Below, piece after piece: positions 39,901-52,560 of a DNA stretch of 64,000 nucleotides (position 1 is its first letter; each line of letters starts with the position of its first letter). The position numbers and the translations under genes are program-made. Source of the stretch: Triglochin maritima (taxonomy: Eukaryota > Streptophyta > Magnoliopsida > Alismatales > Juncaginaceae); contig OY821772.1 in the NCBI GenBank assembly GCA_963682175.1, forward strand, positions 52,226,925 to 52,290,924, written 5' to 3'. Under the pieces are notes generated by a model. It had not been told where the DNA came from. It did no database searches and was given only the letters and a program-made list of their open reading frames with translations.

Positions 39901-40342
39901 TTGATATTTCCTTTTTTAGTAAAAAACCAAACGCTATAGCACACGAATTTCGGTAAAAACCCTTAGTTTTTAAAATGCTACTATTTCTTTGTTTTTGGAG
40001 GCGTCTGATGACACGAATTGATATAATACGACGAAAATGTTAAACTCATGCGTCTGAAGATAGATTTTTTGATATTTCCTTTTTTAGTAAAAAAAACCAA
40101 AGGCTATAACACACGAATTGCTGTAAAAACCCTTAGTTTTTAAAATTGGCACTATTTCTTTGTTTTTTATGGCGTCTGATGACACGATTGGATATTATAC
40201 GACGAAAATGTTAAACGGATGCGTCCGAAGATAGATTTTTTGATATTTCCTTTTTTAGCAAAAAACCCAAAGGATATAGCACACTAATTCCGGTAAAAAC
40301 CCTTAGTATTTAAAAATGACACTATTTCATTGTTTTTTAGAA
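36948..40342. repeat. 3395-bp HOR unit, copy 1 (20 monomers)
   Basis: Matches 40343-43325 at an offset of 3395 with very few differences (for example gagatttattg at 39384 against gagattttttg at 42779). On the left, homology begins just after 36943, where ttaggcgtc here faces ttagaagtc. The last 417 bp do not match copy 2 but match 37718-38134 instead. It contains the first class B monomers (38472, 39490) and early C, D and E monomers, so it belongs to the same family as the right-hand third. Confidence 0.88.
39926..40342. repeat. Chimeric tail copied from 37718-38134
   Basis: From ccaaacgctatagc onward this segment follows 37718-38134 at an offset of 2208 (tttaaaatgc at 37761 and 39969), including the unusual attgttttttagaagtctg junction. 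In copy 2 the equivalent point (43325) continues instead with ccaaaggctatagc. The donor lies 13 monomers upstream, so crossover or conversion was in register. Confidence 0.85.
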
Positions 40343-43325
40343 GTCTGATGACACGAATGAATATTATACGACGAAAATGTTAAACAGATGCTTCCGAAGA
40401 GAGATTTTTTTGATATTTCATTTTTTAGTAAAAAACCAAAGGCTATACCACACGAATTTCGATAAAACCCCTCATTTTTTTAAAAATGGCACTATTTCTT
40501 TTTTTTTTGAGGCGTCTGATGACACGAATTGATATAATACGACGAAAAAGTTAAACTCATGCGTCCGAAGAGAGATTTTTTGATATTTCCTTTTTTAGTA
40601 AAAAACCAAAGGCTATACCACACGAATTTCGATAAAACCCCTCATTTTTAAAAATGGCACTATTTCTTTGTTTTTGAGGCGTCTAAAGACACGAATTGAT
40701 ATAATACGACGAAAATGTTAAACTCATGCGTCCGAAGAGAGATTTTTTGATATTTCCTTTTTTAGTAAAAAAAACCAAAGGCTATCGCACACGAATTTCT
40801 GTAAAAACCCTCAGTTTTTAAAAATGGCACTATTTCTTTGTTTTTTGAGGCGTCTGATGATACTATTGGATATTATACGACGAAAATGTTAAACTGATGC
40901 GTCCCAAGATAGATTTCTTCATATTTCCTTTTTTGGGGAAAAACCCAAAGGGTATAGCACACGAATTCCTGTAAAAACCCTCAGTTTTTTAAAATGGCAC
41001 TATTTCTTTGTTTTTTGCGGTGTCTGAAGACACGAATTGATATTATACGATGAAAATGTTAAACTCATTCGTCCCAAAAGAGATTTTTTGATATTTGCTT
41101 TTTTAGGAAAAAACCAAACGCTATAGCACACGAATTTCGGTAAAAACCCTTAGTTTTTAAAATGCTACTATTTCTTTGTTTTTGGAGGCGTCTGATGACA
41201 CGAATTGATATAATACGACGAAAATGTTAAACTCATGCGTCTGAAGATAGATTTTTTGATATTTCCTTTTTTAGTAAAAAAAACCAAAGGCTATAACACA
41301 CGAATTGCTGTAAAAACCCTTAGTTTTTAAAATTGGCACTATTTCTTTGTTTTTTATGGCGTCTGATGACACGATTGGATATTATACGACGAAAATGTTA
41401 AACGGATGCGTCCGAAGATAGATTTTTTGATATTTCCTTTTTTAGCAAAAAACCCAAAGGATATAGCACACTAATTCCGGTAAAAACCCTTAGTATTTAA
41501 AAATGACACTATTTCATTGTTTTTTAGAAGTCTGATGACACGAATGAATATTATACGATGAAAATGTTAAACAGATGCTTCCGAAGAGAGATTTTTTGAT
41601 ATTTCATTTTTTAGTAAAAAAACCAAAGGCTATACCACACGAATTTCGATAAAACCCCTCATTTTTTAAAAATGTCACTATTTCTTTGTTTTTTGAGGCG
41701 TCTGATGACACGAATTGATATAATACGACGAAAATGTTAAACTCATGCGTCCGAAGAGAGTTTTTTTGATATTTACTTTTTTAGTAAAAAAACCAAAGGC
41801 TATATAGCACACGAATTCCTGTAAAAATCCTTATTTTTTAAAAATGGCACTATTTCTTTGTCTTTTGCGGTGTCTGAAGACATGAATTGATATTATACGA
41901 CGAAAATGTTAAACTCATTCGTGCCAAGAGAGATTTTTTGATATTTCCTTTTTTGTGGAAAAACCCAAATGGGTATAGCACACGAATTCCTGTAAAAACA
42001 CTCAGTTTTTAAAAATGGCACTATTTCTTTGTTTTTTGCGGTGTCTGAAGACACGAATTGATATTATACGATGAAAATGTTAAACTCATTCGTCCTAAGA
42101 GAGATTTTTTGATATTTCCTTTTTTAGGAAAAAACCAAACGCAATAGCACACGAATTTCGGTAAAAACCCTTAGTTTTTAAAAATGCTAGTATTTCTTTG
42201 TTTTTGGTGGCGTCTGATGACACGAATTGATATAATATGACGAAAATGTTAAACTCATGCGTCCGAAGAGAGATTTTTTGATATTTCCTTTTTTAGTAAA
42301 AAAACCAAAGGCTATAGCACACGTATTTCTGTAAAAACCCTCAGTTTTTAAAAATGGCACTATTTCTTTGTTTTTTGAGGCGTCTGATGACACGATTGGT
42401 TATTATATGACGAAAATGTTAAACTGATGCGTCCGAAGATAGATTTTTTGATATTTCCTTTTTTAGTAAAAAACCAAAGGCTATTGCACACGAATTCCGC
42501 TAAAAACCCTTAGTATTTAAAAATGACACTATTTCATTGTTTTTTAGGCGTCTGATGACACGAATGAATATTATACGACGAAAATGTTAAACAGATGCTT
42601 CCGAAGAGAGTTTTTTTGATATTTCCTTTTTTAGTAAAAAAACCAAAGACTATACCACACGAATTTCGATAAAACCCCTCATTTTTTAAGAATGGCACTA
42701 TTTCTTTGTTTTTTGAGGCGTCTGATGACACGAATTGATATAATACGACGAAAATGTTAAACTCATGCGTCCGAAAAGAGATTTTTTGATATTTCCTTTT
42801 TTAGTAAAAAAACCAAAGGCTATAGCACACGAATTCCTGTAAAAATCCTTATTTTTTAAAAATGGCACTATTTCTTTGTTTTTTGCGGTGTCTGAAGACA
42901 TGAATTGATATTATACGACGAAAATGGTAAACTCATTCGTCCCAAGAGAGATTTTTTGATATTTCCTTTTTTGTGGAAAAACCCAAAGGGTATAGCACAC
43001 GAATTCCTGTAAAAACCCTCAGTTTTTAAAAATGGCACTATTTCGTTGTTTTTTGCGGTGTCTGAAGACACGAATTGATATTATACGATGAAAATGTTAA
43101 ACTCATTCGTTCTAAGAGAGATTTTTTGATATTTCCTTTTTTAGGAAAAAAACCAAACGCTATAGCACACGAATTTCGGTAAAAACCCTTAGTTTTTAAA
43201 AATGCTACTATTTCTTTGTTTTTGGTGGCGTCTGATGACACGAATTGATATAATACGACGAAAATGTTAAACTCATGCGTCCGAAAAGAGATTTTTTGAT
43301 ATTTCCTTTTTTAGTAAAAAACCAA
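40343..43325. repeat. 3395-bp HOR unit, copy 2 (2983 bp present)
   Basis: Tandem copy of 36948-39930. It stops matching copy 1 at 43326, inside a monomer whose head (ccgaaaagagatttttt) is shared and whose tail differs. It includes the paired class B leads at 41867 and 42885. Confidence 0.88.
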
Positions 43326-44918
43326 AGGCTATAGCACACGAATTTCTGTAAAAACCCTCAGTTTTTAAAAATGACACTATTTCTTTGTTTTTTGAGGCGT
43401 CTGATGACACGATTGGATATTATACGACGAAAATGTTAAACTGATGCGTCCGAAGATAGATTTTTTGATATTTCCTTTTTTAGTAAAAAACCAAAGGCTA
43501 TATCACACGAATTCCGATAAAAACACTTAGTATTTAAAAATGACACTATTTCATTGTTTTTTAGGCGTCTGATGACACGAATGAATATTATACGACGAAA
43601 ATGTTAAACAGATGCTTCCGAAGAGAGTTTTTTTGATATTTCCTTTTTTAGTAAAAAAACCAAAGGCTATACCACACGAATTTCGATAAAACCCCTCATT
43701 TTTTAAAAATGGTACTATTTCTTTGTTTTTTGAGGCGTCTGATGACACGAATTGATATAATACGACGAAAATGTTAAACTCATGCGTCCGTAGAGAGATT
43801 TTTTGATATTTCCTTTTTTAGTAAAAAAACCAAAGGCTATAGCACACCAATTCCGGTAAAAACCCTTAGTATTTAAAAATGACACTATTTCATTGTTTTT
43901 TAGGCGTCTGATGACACGAATGAATATTATACGAAGAAAATGTTAAACAGATGCTTCCGAAGAGAGATTTTTTGATATTTCATTTTTTAGTAAAAAAACC
44001 AAAGGCTATACCACACGAATTTCGATAAAACCCCACATTTTTTTAAAAATGGCACTATTTCTTTGTTTTTTGAGGCGTCTAATGACACGAATTGATATAA
44101 TACGACGAAAATGTTAAACTCATGCGTCCGAAGAGAGATTTTTTGATATTTCCTTTTTTAGTAAAAAAACCAAAGGCTATAGCACACGAATTTCTGTAAA
44201 AACCCTCAGTTTTTAAAAATGGCACTATTTCTTTGTTTTTTGAGGCGTCTGATGACACGATTGGATATTATACGACGAAAATGTTAAACAGATGCGTCCG
44301 AAGATAGATTTTTTGATATTTTCTTTTTTAGTAACAAACCAAAGGCTATAGCACACGAATTCCGGTAAAAACCCTTAGTATTTAAAAATGACACTATTTC
44401 ATTTTTTTTTTCGTTTGATGACACGAATGAATATTATACGACGAATATGTTAAACAGATGCTTCCGAAGAGAGATTTTTTGATATTTCATTTTTTAGTAA
44501 AAAAACCAAAGGCTATACCACACGAATTTCGATAAAACCCCTCATTTTTTAAAAATGGCACTATTTCTTTGTTTTTTGAGGCGTCTGATGACACGAATTG
44601 ATATAATACGACGAAAATGTTAAACTCATGCGTCCGAAGAGAGATTTTTTGATATTTCCTTTTTTAGTAAAAAAACCAAAGGCTATACCACACGAATTTC
44701 GATAAAACCCCTCATTTTTTAAAAATGGCACTATTTCTTTGTTTTTTGAGGCGTCTGATGACACGAATTGATATAATACGACGAAAATGTTAAACTCATG
44801 CGTCCGAAGAGAGTTTTTTTGATATTTCCTTTTTTAGTAAAAAAAACCAAAGGCTATAGCACACGAATTCCTGTAAAAATCCTTATTTTTTAAAAATGAC
44901 ACTATTTCTTGGTTTTTT
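43326..44918. repeat. A/E/F-type monomers, no clear HOR
   Basis: A run of mostly A, E and F class monomers, including several nearly identical A monomers around 44.6-44.9 kb. It carries no class B lead until 44919 (2034 bp, 12 monomers, after the one at 42885). No gene or foreign sequence. Confidence 0.75.
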
Positions 44919-46107
44919 GCGGTGTCTGAAGACATGAATTGATATTATACGACGAAAATGTTAAACTCATTCGTCCCAAGAGAGATTTTTTGATATTTCC
45001 TTTTTTAGTAAAAAATCAAAGGCTATAGCACACGAATTCCGGTAAAACCCCTTAGTATTTAAAAATGACACTATTTCATTGTTTTTTAGGCGTCTGATGA
45101 CACGAATGAATATTATACGAAGAAAATGTTAAACAGATGCTTCCGAAGAGAGATTTTTTGATATTTCATTTTTTAGTAAAAAAACCAAAGGCTATACCAC
45201 ACGAATTTCGATAAAACCCCACATTTTTTTAAAAATGGCACTATGTCTTTGTTTTTTGAGGCGTCTGATGACACGAATTGATATAATACGACAAAAATGT
45301 TAAACTCATGCGTCCGAAGAGAGATTTTTTGATATTTCCTTTTTTAGTAAAAAAACCAAAGGCTATATAGCACACGAATTTCTGTAAAAACCCTCAGTTT
45401 TTAAAAATGGCACTATTTCTTTGTTTTTTGAGGCGTCTGATGACACTATTGGATATTATACGACGAAAATGTTAAAGTGATGCGTCCGAAGATAGATTTT
45501 TTGATATTTTCTTTTTTAGTAAAAAACCAAATGCTATAGCACAAGAATTCCGGTAAAAACCCTTAGTATTTAAAAATGACACTATTTCATTGTTTTTTAG
45601 GCGTCTGATGACACGAATGAATATTATACGACGAATATGTTAAACAGATGCTTCCGAAGAAAGATTTTTTGATATTTCATTTTTTAGTAAAAAAACCAAA
45701 GGCTATACCACACGAATATCGATAAAACCCCTCATTTTTTAAAAATGGCACGATTTCTTTGTTTTTTGAGGCGTCTGATAACACGAATTGATATAATACG
45801 ACGAAAATGTTAAACTCATGCGTCCGAAGAGAGATTTTTTGATATTTCCTTTTTTAGTAAAAAAACCAAAGGCTATACCACACGAATTTCGATAAAACCC
45901 CTCATTTTTTAAAAATGGCACTATTTCTTTGTTTTTTGAGGCGTCTGATGACACGAATTGATATAATACGACGAAAATGTTAAACTCATGCGTCCGAAGA
46001 GAGTTTTTTTGATATTTCCTTTTTTAGTAAAAAAACCAAAGGCTATAACACACGAATTCCTGTAAAAATCCTTAGTTTTTAAAAATGGCACTATTTCTTT
46101 GTTTTTT
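44919..46107. repeat. 7-monomer HOR block starting with a B/F hybrid
   Basis: Order: B/F hybrid, E, A, F, E, A, A (1189 bp). The first monomer starts as class B (gaagacatg, tcattcgtcccaag) but ends as class F (agtaaaaaatcaaagg, aattccgg, ttagtatttaaaaatg). The same hybrid type recurs at 51545. Confidence 0.8.
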
Positions 46108-47127
46108 GCGGTGTCTGAAGACATGAATTAATATTATACGACGAAAATGTTAAACTCATTCGTCCCAAGAGAGATTTTTTGATATTTCCTTTTTTGTGGA
46201 AAAACCCAAAGGGTATAGCACACGAATTCCTGTAAAAACACTCTGTTTTTAAAAATGGCACTATTTCTTTGTTTTTTGCGGTGTCTGAAGACACGAATTG
46301 ATATTATACGATGAAAATGTTAAACTCATTCGTCCTAAGAGAGATTTTTTGATATTTCCTTTTTTAGGAAAAAACCAAACGATATAGCACACGATTTTCG
46401 GTAAAAACCCTTAGTTTTTAAAAATGCTACTATTTCTTTGTTTTTGGTGGCGTCTGATGACACGAATTGATATAATACGACGAAAATGTTAAACTCATGC
46501 GTCTGAAGATAGATTTTTTGATATTTCCTTTTTTAGTAAAAAAAACCAAAGGCTATAACACACGAATTGCTGTAAAAACCCTTAGTTTTTAAAAATGGCA
46601 CTATTTCTTTGTTTTTTTAGGCGTCTGATGACACGAATGAATATTATACGACGAAAATGTTAAACAGATGCTTCCGAAGAGAGATTTTTTGATATTTCAT
46701 TTTTTAGTAAAAAAACCAAAGGCTATACCACACGAATTTCGATAAAACCCCACATTTTTTTAAAAATGGCACTATTTCTTTGTTTTTTGAGACGTCTGAT
46801 GACACGAATTGATATAATACGACGAAAATGTTAAACTCATGCGTCCGAAGAGAGATTTTTTGATATTTCCTTTTTAGTAAAAAAACCAAAGGCCATACCA
46901 CACGAATTTCGATAAAACCCCTCATTTTTTAAAAATGGCACTATTTCTTTGTTTTTTGAGGCGTCTGATGACACGAATTGATATAATACGACGAAAATGT
47001 TAAACTCATGCGTCCGAAGAGAGTTTTTTGATATTTCCTTTTTTAGTAAAAAAAACCAAAGGCTATAACACACGAATTCCTGTAAAAATCCTTAGTTTTT
47101 AAAAATGGCACTATTTCTTTGTTTTTT
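46108..47127. repeat. 6-monomer HOR (1020 bp), copy 1
   Basis: Order B-B'-C-E-A-A. Offset 1020 to the next copy; differences are few (gaattaat here, gaattgat in copy 2; ctctgtttt here, ctcagtttt in copy 2). Compared with the 11-monomer order it lacks D-E-A-F and one A. The same gaattaat and ctctgtttt variants reappear at 52.92-53.05 kb, linking this copy to the first 11-monomer unit. Confidence 0.88.
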
Positions 47128-48147
47128 GCGGTGTCTGAAGACATGAATTGATATTATACGACGAAAATGTTAAACTCATTCGTCCCAAGAGAGATTTTTT
47201 GATATTTCCTTTTTTGTGGAAAAACCCAAAGGGTATAGCACACGAATTCCTGTAAAAACACTCAGTTTTTAAAAATGGCACTATTTCTTTGTTTTTTGCG
47301 GTGTCTGAAGACACGAATTGATATTATACGATGAAAATGTTAAACTCATTCGTCCGAAGAGAGATTTTTTGATATTTCCTTTTTTAGGAAAAAACCAAAC
47401 GATATAGCACACGATTTTCGGTAAAAACCCTTAGTTTTTAAAAATGCTACTATTTCTTTGTTTTTGGTGGCGTCTGATGACACGAATTGATATAATACGA
47501 CGAAAATGTTAAACTCATGCGTCTGTAGATAGATTTTTTGATATTTCCTTTTTTAGTAAAAAAAACCAAAGGCTATAACACACGAATTGCTGTAAAAACC
47601 CTTAGTTTTTAAAAATGGCACTATTTCTTTGTTTTTTTAGGCGTCTGATGACACGAATGAATATTATACGACGAAAATGTTAAACAGATGCTTCCGAAGA
47701 GAGATTTTTTGATATTTCATTTTTTAGTAAAAAAACCAAAGGCTATACCACACGAATTTCGATAAAACCCCACATTTTTTTAAAAATGGCACTATTTCTT
47801 TGTTTTTTGAGACGTCTGATGACACGAATTGATATAATACGACGAAAATGTTAAACTCATGCGTCCGAAGAGAGATTTTTTGATATTTCCTTTTTAGTAA
47901 AAAAACCAAAGGCCATACCACACGAATTTCGATAAAACCCCTCATTTTTTAAAAATGGCACTATTTCTTTGTTTTTTGAGGCGTCTGATGACACGAATTG
48001 ATATAATACGACGAAAATGTTAAACTCATGCGTCCGAAGAGAGTTTTTTGATATTTCCTTTTTTAGTAAAAAAAACCAAAGGCTATAACACACGAATTCC
48101 TGTAAAAATCCTTAGTTTTTAAAAATGGCACTATTTCTTTGTTTTTT
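47128..48147. repeat. 6-monomer HOR (1020 bp), copy 2
   Basis: Same order B-B'-C-E-A-A. It carries ggccataccac and gagacgtctg variants shared with the flanking copies, and its own cgtctgtag change at 47520. Near identity with its neighbours indicates recent amplification. Confidence 0.88.
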
Positions 48148-49333
48148 GCGGTGTCTGAAGACATGAATTGATATTATACGACGAAAATGTTAAACTCATT
48201 CGTCCCAAGAGAGATTTTTTGATATTTCCTTTTTTGTGGAAAAACCCAAAGGGTATAGCACACGAATTCCTGTAAAAACCCTCAGTTTTTTAAAATGGCA
48301 CTATTTCTTTGTTTTTTGCGGTGTCTGAAGACACGAATTGATATTATACGATGAAAATGTTAAACTCATTCGTCCCAAGAGAGATTTTTTGATATTTCCT
48401 TTTTTAGGAAAAAACCAAACGTTATAGCACACGAATTTCGGTAAAAACCCTTAATTTTTAAAAACGCTACTATTTCTTTGTTTTTGGAGGCGTCTGATGA
48501 CACGAATTGATATAATACGACGAAAATGTTAAACTCATGCGTCTGAAGATAGATTTTTTGATATTTCCTTTTTTAGTAAAAAAAACAAAGGCTATAGCAC
48601 ACCAATTCCGGTAAAAACCCTTAGTATTTAAAAATGACACTATTTCATTGTTTTGTAGGCGTCTGATGACACGAATGAATATTATACGACGAAAATGTTA
48701 AACGGATGCGTCCGAAGATAGATTTTTTGATATTTCCTTTTTAGCAAAAAACCCAAAGGATATAGCACACTAATTCCGGTAAAAACCCTTAGTATTTAAA
48801 AATGACACTATTTCATTGTTTTTTAGGCGTCTGATGACACGAATGAATATTATACGACGAAAATGTTAAACAGATGCTTCCGAAGAGAGATTTTTTGATA
48901 TTTCATTTTTTAGTAAAAAAACCAAAGGCTATACCACACGAATTTCGATAAAACCCCACATTTTTTTAAAAATGGCACTATTTCTTTGTTTTTTGAGACG
49001 TCTGATGACACGAATTGATATAATACGACGAAAATGTTAAACTCATGCGTCCGAAGAGAGATTTTTTGATATTTCCTTTTTAGTAAAAAAACCAAAGGCC
49101 ATACCACACGAATTTCGATAAAACCCCTCATTTTTTAAAAATGGCACTATTTCTTTGTTTTTTGAGGCGTCTGATGACACGAATTGATATAATACGACGA
49201 AAATGTTAAACTCATGCGTCCGAAGAGAGTTTTTTGATATTTCCTTTTTTAGTAAAAAAAACCAAAGGCTATAACACACGAATTCCTGTAAAAATCCTTA
49301 GTTTTAAAAAATGGCACTATTTCTTTGTTTTTT
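48148..49333. repeat. 7-monomer variant of the 6-monomer HOR (1186 bp)
   Basis: Order B-B'-C-(D/E hybrid)-E-A-A. After a normal start, the third monomer switches near 48585 to an accaattccgg tail. The extra monomer begins as E (gaatgaatatta) and ends as D (cggatgcgtccgaagatag, agcaaaaaaccc, cactaattccgg). From about 48828 it rejoins the 6-monomer pattern. Confidence 0.85.
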
Positions 49334-51544
49334 GCGGTGTCTGAAGACATGAATTGATATTATACGACGAAAATGTTAAACTCATTCGTCCCAAGAGAGA
49401 TTTTTTGATATTTCCTTTTTTGTGGAAAAACCCAAAGGGTATAGCACACGAATTCCTGTAAAAACACTCAGTTTTTAAAAATGGCACTATTTCTTTGTTT
49501 TTTGCGGTGTCTGAAGTCACGAATTGATATTATACGATGAAAATGTTAAACTCATTCGTCCTAAGAGAGATTTTTTGATATTTCCTTTTTTAGGAAAAAA
49601 CCAAACGATATAGCACACGAATTTCGGTAAAAACCCTTAGTTTTTAAAAATGCTACAATTTCTTTGTTTTTGGTGGCGTCTGATGACACGAATTGATATA
49701 ATACGACGAAAATGTTAAACTCATGCGTCTGAAGATAGATTTTTTGATATTTCCTTTTTTAGTAAAAAAAACCAGAGGCTATAACACACGAATTGCTGTA
49801 AAAATCCTTAGTTTTTAAAATTGGCACTATTTCTTTGTTTTTTATGGCGTCTGATGACACGATTGGATATTATATGACGAAAATGTTAAACGGATGCGTC
49901 CGAAGATAGATTTTTTGATATTTCCTTTTTAGCAAAAAACCCAAAGGATATAGCACACTAATTCCGGTAAAAACCCTTAGTATTTAAAAATGACACTATT
50001 TCATTGTTTTTTAGGCGTCTGATGACACGAATGAATATATTATACGACTAAAATGTTAAACAGATGCTTCCGAAGAGAGATTTTTTGATATTTCATTTTT
50101 TAGTAAAAAAACCAAAGGCTATACCACACGAATTTCGATAAAACCCCACATTTTTTTAAAAATGGCACTATTTCTTTGTTTTTTGAGGCGTCTGATGACA
50201 CGAATTGATATAATACGACGAAAATGTTAAACTCATGCGTCTGAAGATAGATTTTTTGATATTTCCTTTTTTAGTAAAAAAAACCAAAGGCTATAACACA
50301 CGAATTGCTGTAAAAACCCTTAGTTTTTAAAATTGGCACTATTTCTTTGTTTTTTATGGCGTCTGATGACACGATTGGATATTATACGACGAAAATGTTA
50401 AACGGATGCGTCCGAAGATAGATTTTTTGATATTTCCTTTTTAGCAAAAAACCCAAAGGATATAGCACACTAATTCCGGTAAAAACCCTTAGTATTTAAA
50501 AATGACACTATTTCATTGTTTTTTAGGCGTCTGATGACACGAATGAATATTATACGACGAAAATGTTAAACAGATGCTTCCGAAGAGAGATTTTTTGATA
50601 TTTCATTTTTTAGTAAATAAACCAAAGGCTATACCACACAAATTTCGATAAAACCCCACATTTTTTTAAAAAATGGCACTATTTCTTTGTTTTTTGAGGC
50701 GTCTGATGACACGAATTGATATAATACGACGAAAATGTTAAACTCATGCGTCCGAAGAGAGATTTTTTGATATTTCCTTTTTTAGTAAAAAAACCAAAGG
50801 CTATATAGCACACGAATTTCTGTAAAAACCCTCAGTTTTTAAAAATGGCACTATTTCTTTGTTTTTTGAGGCGTATGATGACACGATTGGATATTATACG
50901 ACGAAAATGTTAAACTGATGCGTCCGAAGATAGATTTTTTGATATTTTCTTTTTTAGTAAAAAACTAAAGGCTATAGCACACGAATTCCGGTAAAAACCC
51001 TTAGTATTTAAAAATGACACTATTTCATTGTTTTTTTGGCGTCTGATGACACGAATGAATATTATACGACGAATATGTTAAACAGATGCTTCCGAAGAAA
51101 GATTTTTTGATATTTCATTTTTAGTAAAAAAACCAAAGGCTATACCACACGAATTTCGATAAAACCCCTCATTTTTTAAAAATGGCACGATTTCTTTGTT
51201 TTTTGAGGCGTCTGATGACACGAATTGATATAATACGACGAAAATGTTAAACTCATGCGTCCGAAGAGAGATTTTTTGATATTTCCTTTTTTAGTAAAAA
51301 AACCAAAGGCTATACCACACGAATTTCGATAAAACCCCTCATTTTTTAAAAATGGCACTATTTCTTTGTTTTTTGAGGCGTCTGATGACACGAATTGATA
51401 TAATACGACGAAAATGTTAAACTCATGCGTCCGAAGAGAGTTTTTTTGATATTTCCTTTTTTAGTAAAAAAACCAAAGGCTATAGCACACGAATTCCTGT
51501 AAAAATCCTTATTTTTTAAAAATGACACTATTTCTTTGTTTCTT
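49334..51544. repeat. 13-monomer HOR variant (2211 bp)
   Basis: Order B-B'-C-D-E-(A/C hybrid)-D-E-A-F-E-A-A. It is the 11-monomer order with one A missing and D-E plus a hybrid monomer inserted. The hybrid near 50188 begins like A and continues as C (catgcgtctgaagatag, cacgaattgctg). The first E carries gaatgaatatattatac, a 2-bp TA gain. Confidence 0.82.
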
Positions 51545-52560
51545 GCGGTGTCTGAAGACATGAATTGATATTATACGACGAAAATGTTAAACTCATTCGT
51601 CCCAAGAGAGATTTTTTGATATTTCCTTTTTAGTAAAAAACCAAAGGCTATATAGCACACGAATTCCGGTAAAAACCCTTAGTATTTAAAAATGACACTA
51701 TTTCATTGTTTTTTAGGCGTCTGATGACACGAATGAATATTATACGAAGAAAATGTTAAACAGATGCTTCCGAAGAGAGATTTTTTGATATTTTATTTTT
51801 TAGTAAAAAAACCAAAGGCTATACCACACGAATTTCGATAAAACCCCACATTTTTTTAAAAATGGCACTATTTCTTTGTTTTTTGAGGCGTCTGATGACA
51901 CGAATTGATATAATACGACGAAAATGTTAAACTCATGCGTCCGAAGAGAGATTTTTTGATATTTCCTTTTTTAGTAAAAAAACCAAAGGCTATATAGCAC
52001 ACGAATTTCTGTAAAAACCCTCAGTTTTTAAAAATGGCACTATTTCTTTGTTTTTTGAGGCGTCTGATGACATGATTGGATATTATACGACGAAAATGTT
52101 AAACTGATGCGTCCGAAGATAGATTTTTTGATATTTTCTTTTTTAGTAAAAAACCAAAGGCTATAGCACACGAATTCCGGTAAAAACCCTTAGTATTTAA
52201 AAATGACACTATTTCATTGTTTTTTAGGCGTCTGATGACACGAATAAATATTATACGACGAATATGTTAAACAGATGCTTCCGAAGAAAGATTTTTTGAT
52301 ATTTCATTTTTTAGTAAAAAAACCAAAGGCTATACCACACGAATTTCGATAAAACCCCTCATTTTTTAAAAATGGCACGATTTCTTTGTTTTTTGAGGCG
52401 TCTGATGACACGAATTGATATAATAAGACGAAAATGTTAAACTCATGCGTCCGAAGAGAGATTTTTTGATATTTCCTTTTTTAGTAAAAAAACCAAAGGC
52501 TATACCACACGAATTTCGATAAAACCCCTCATTTTTTAAAAATGGCACTATTTCTTTGTT

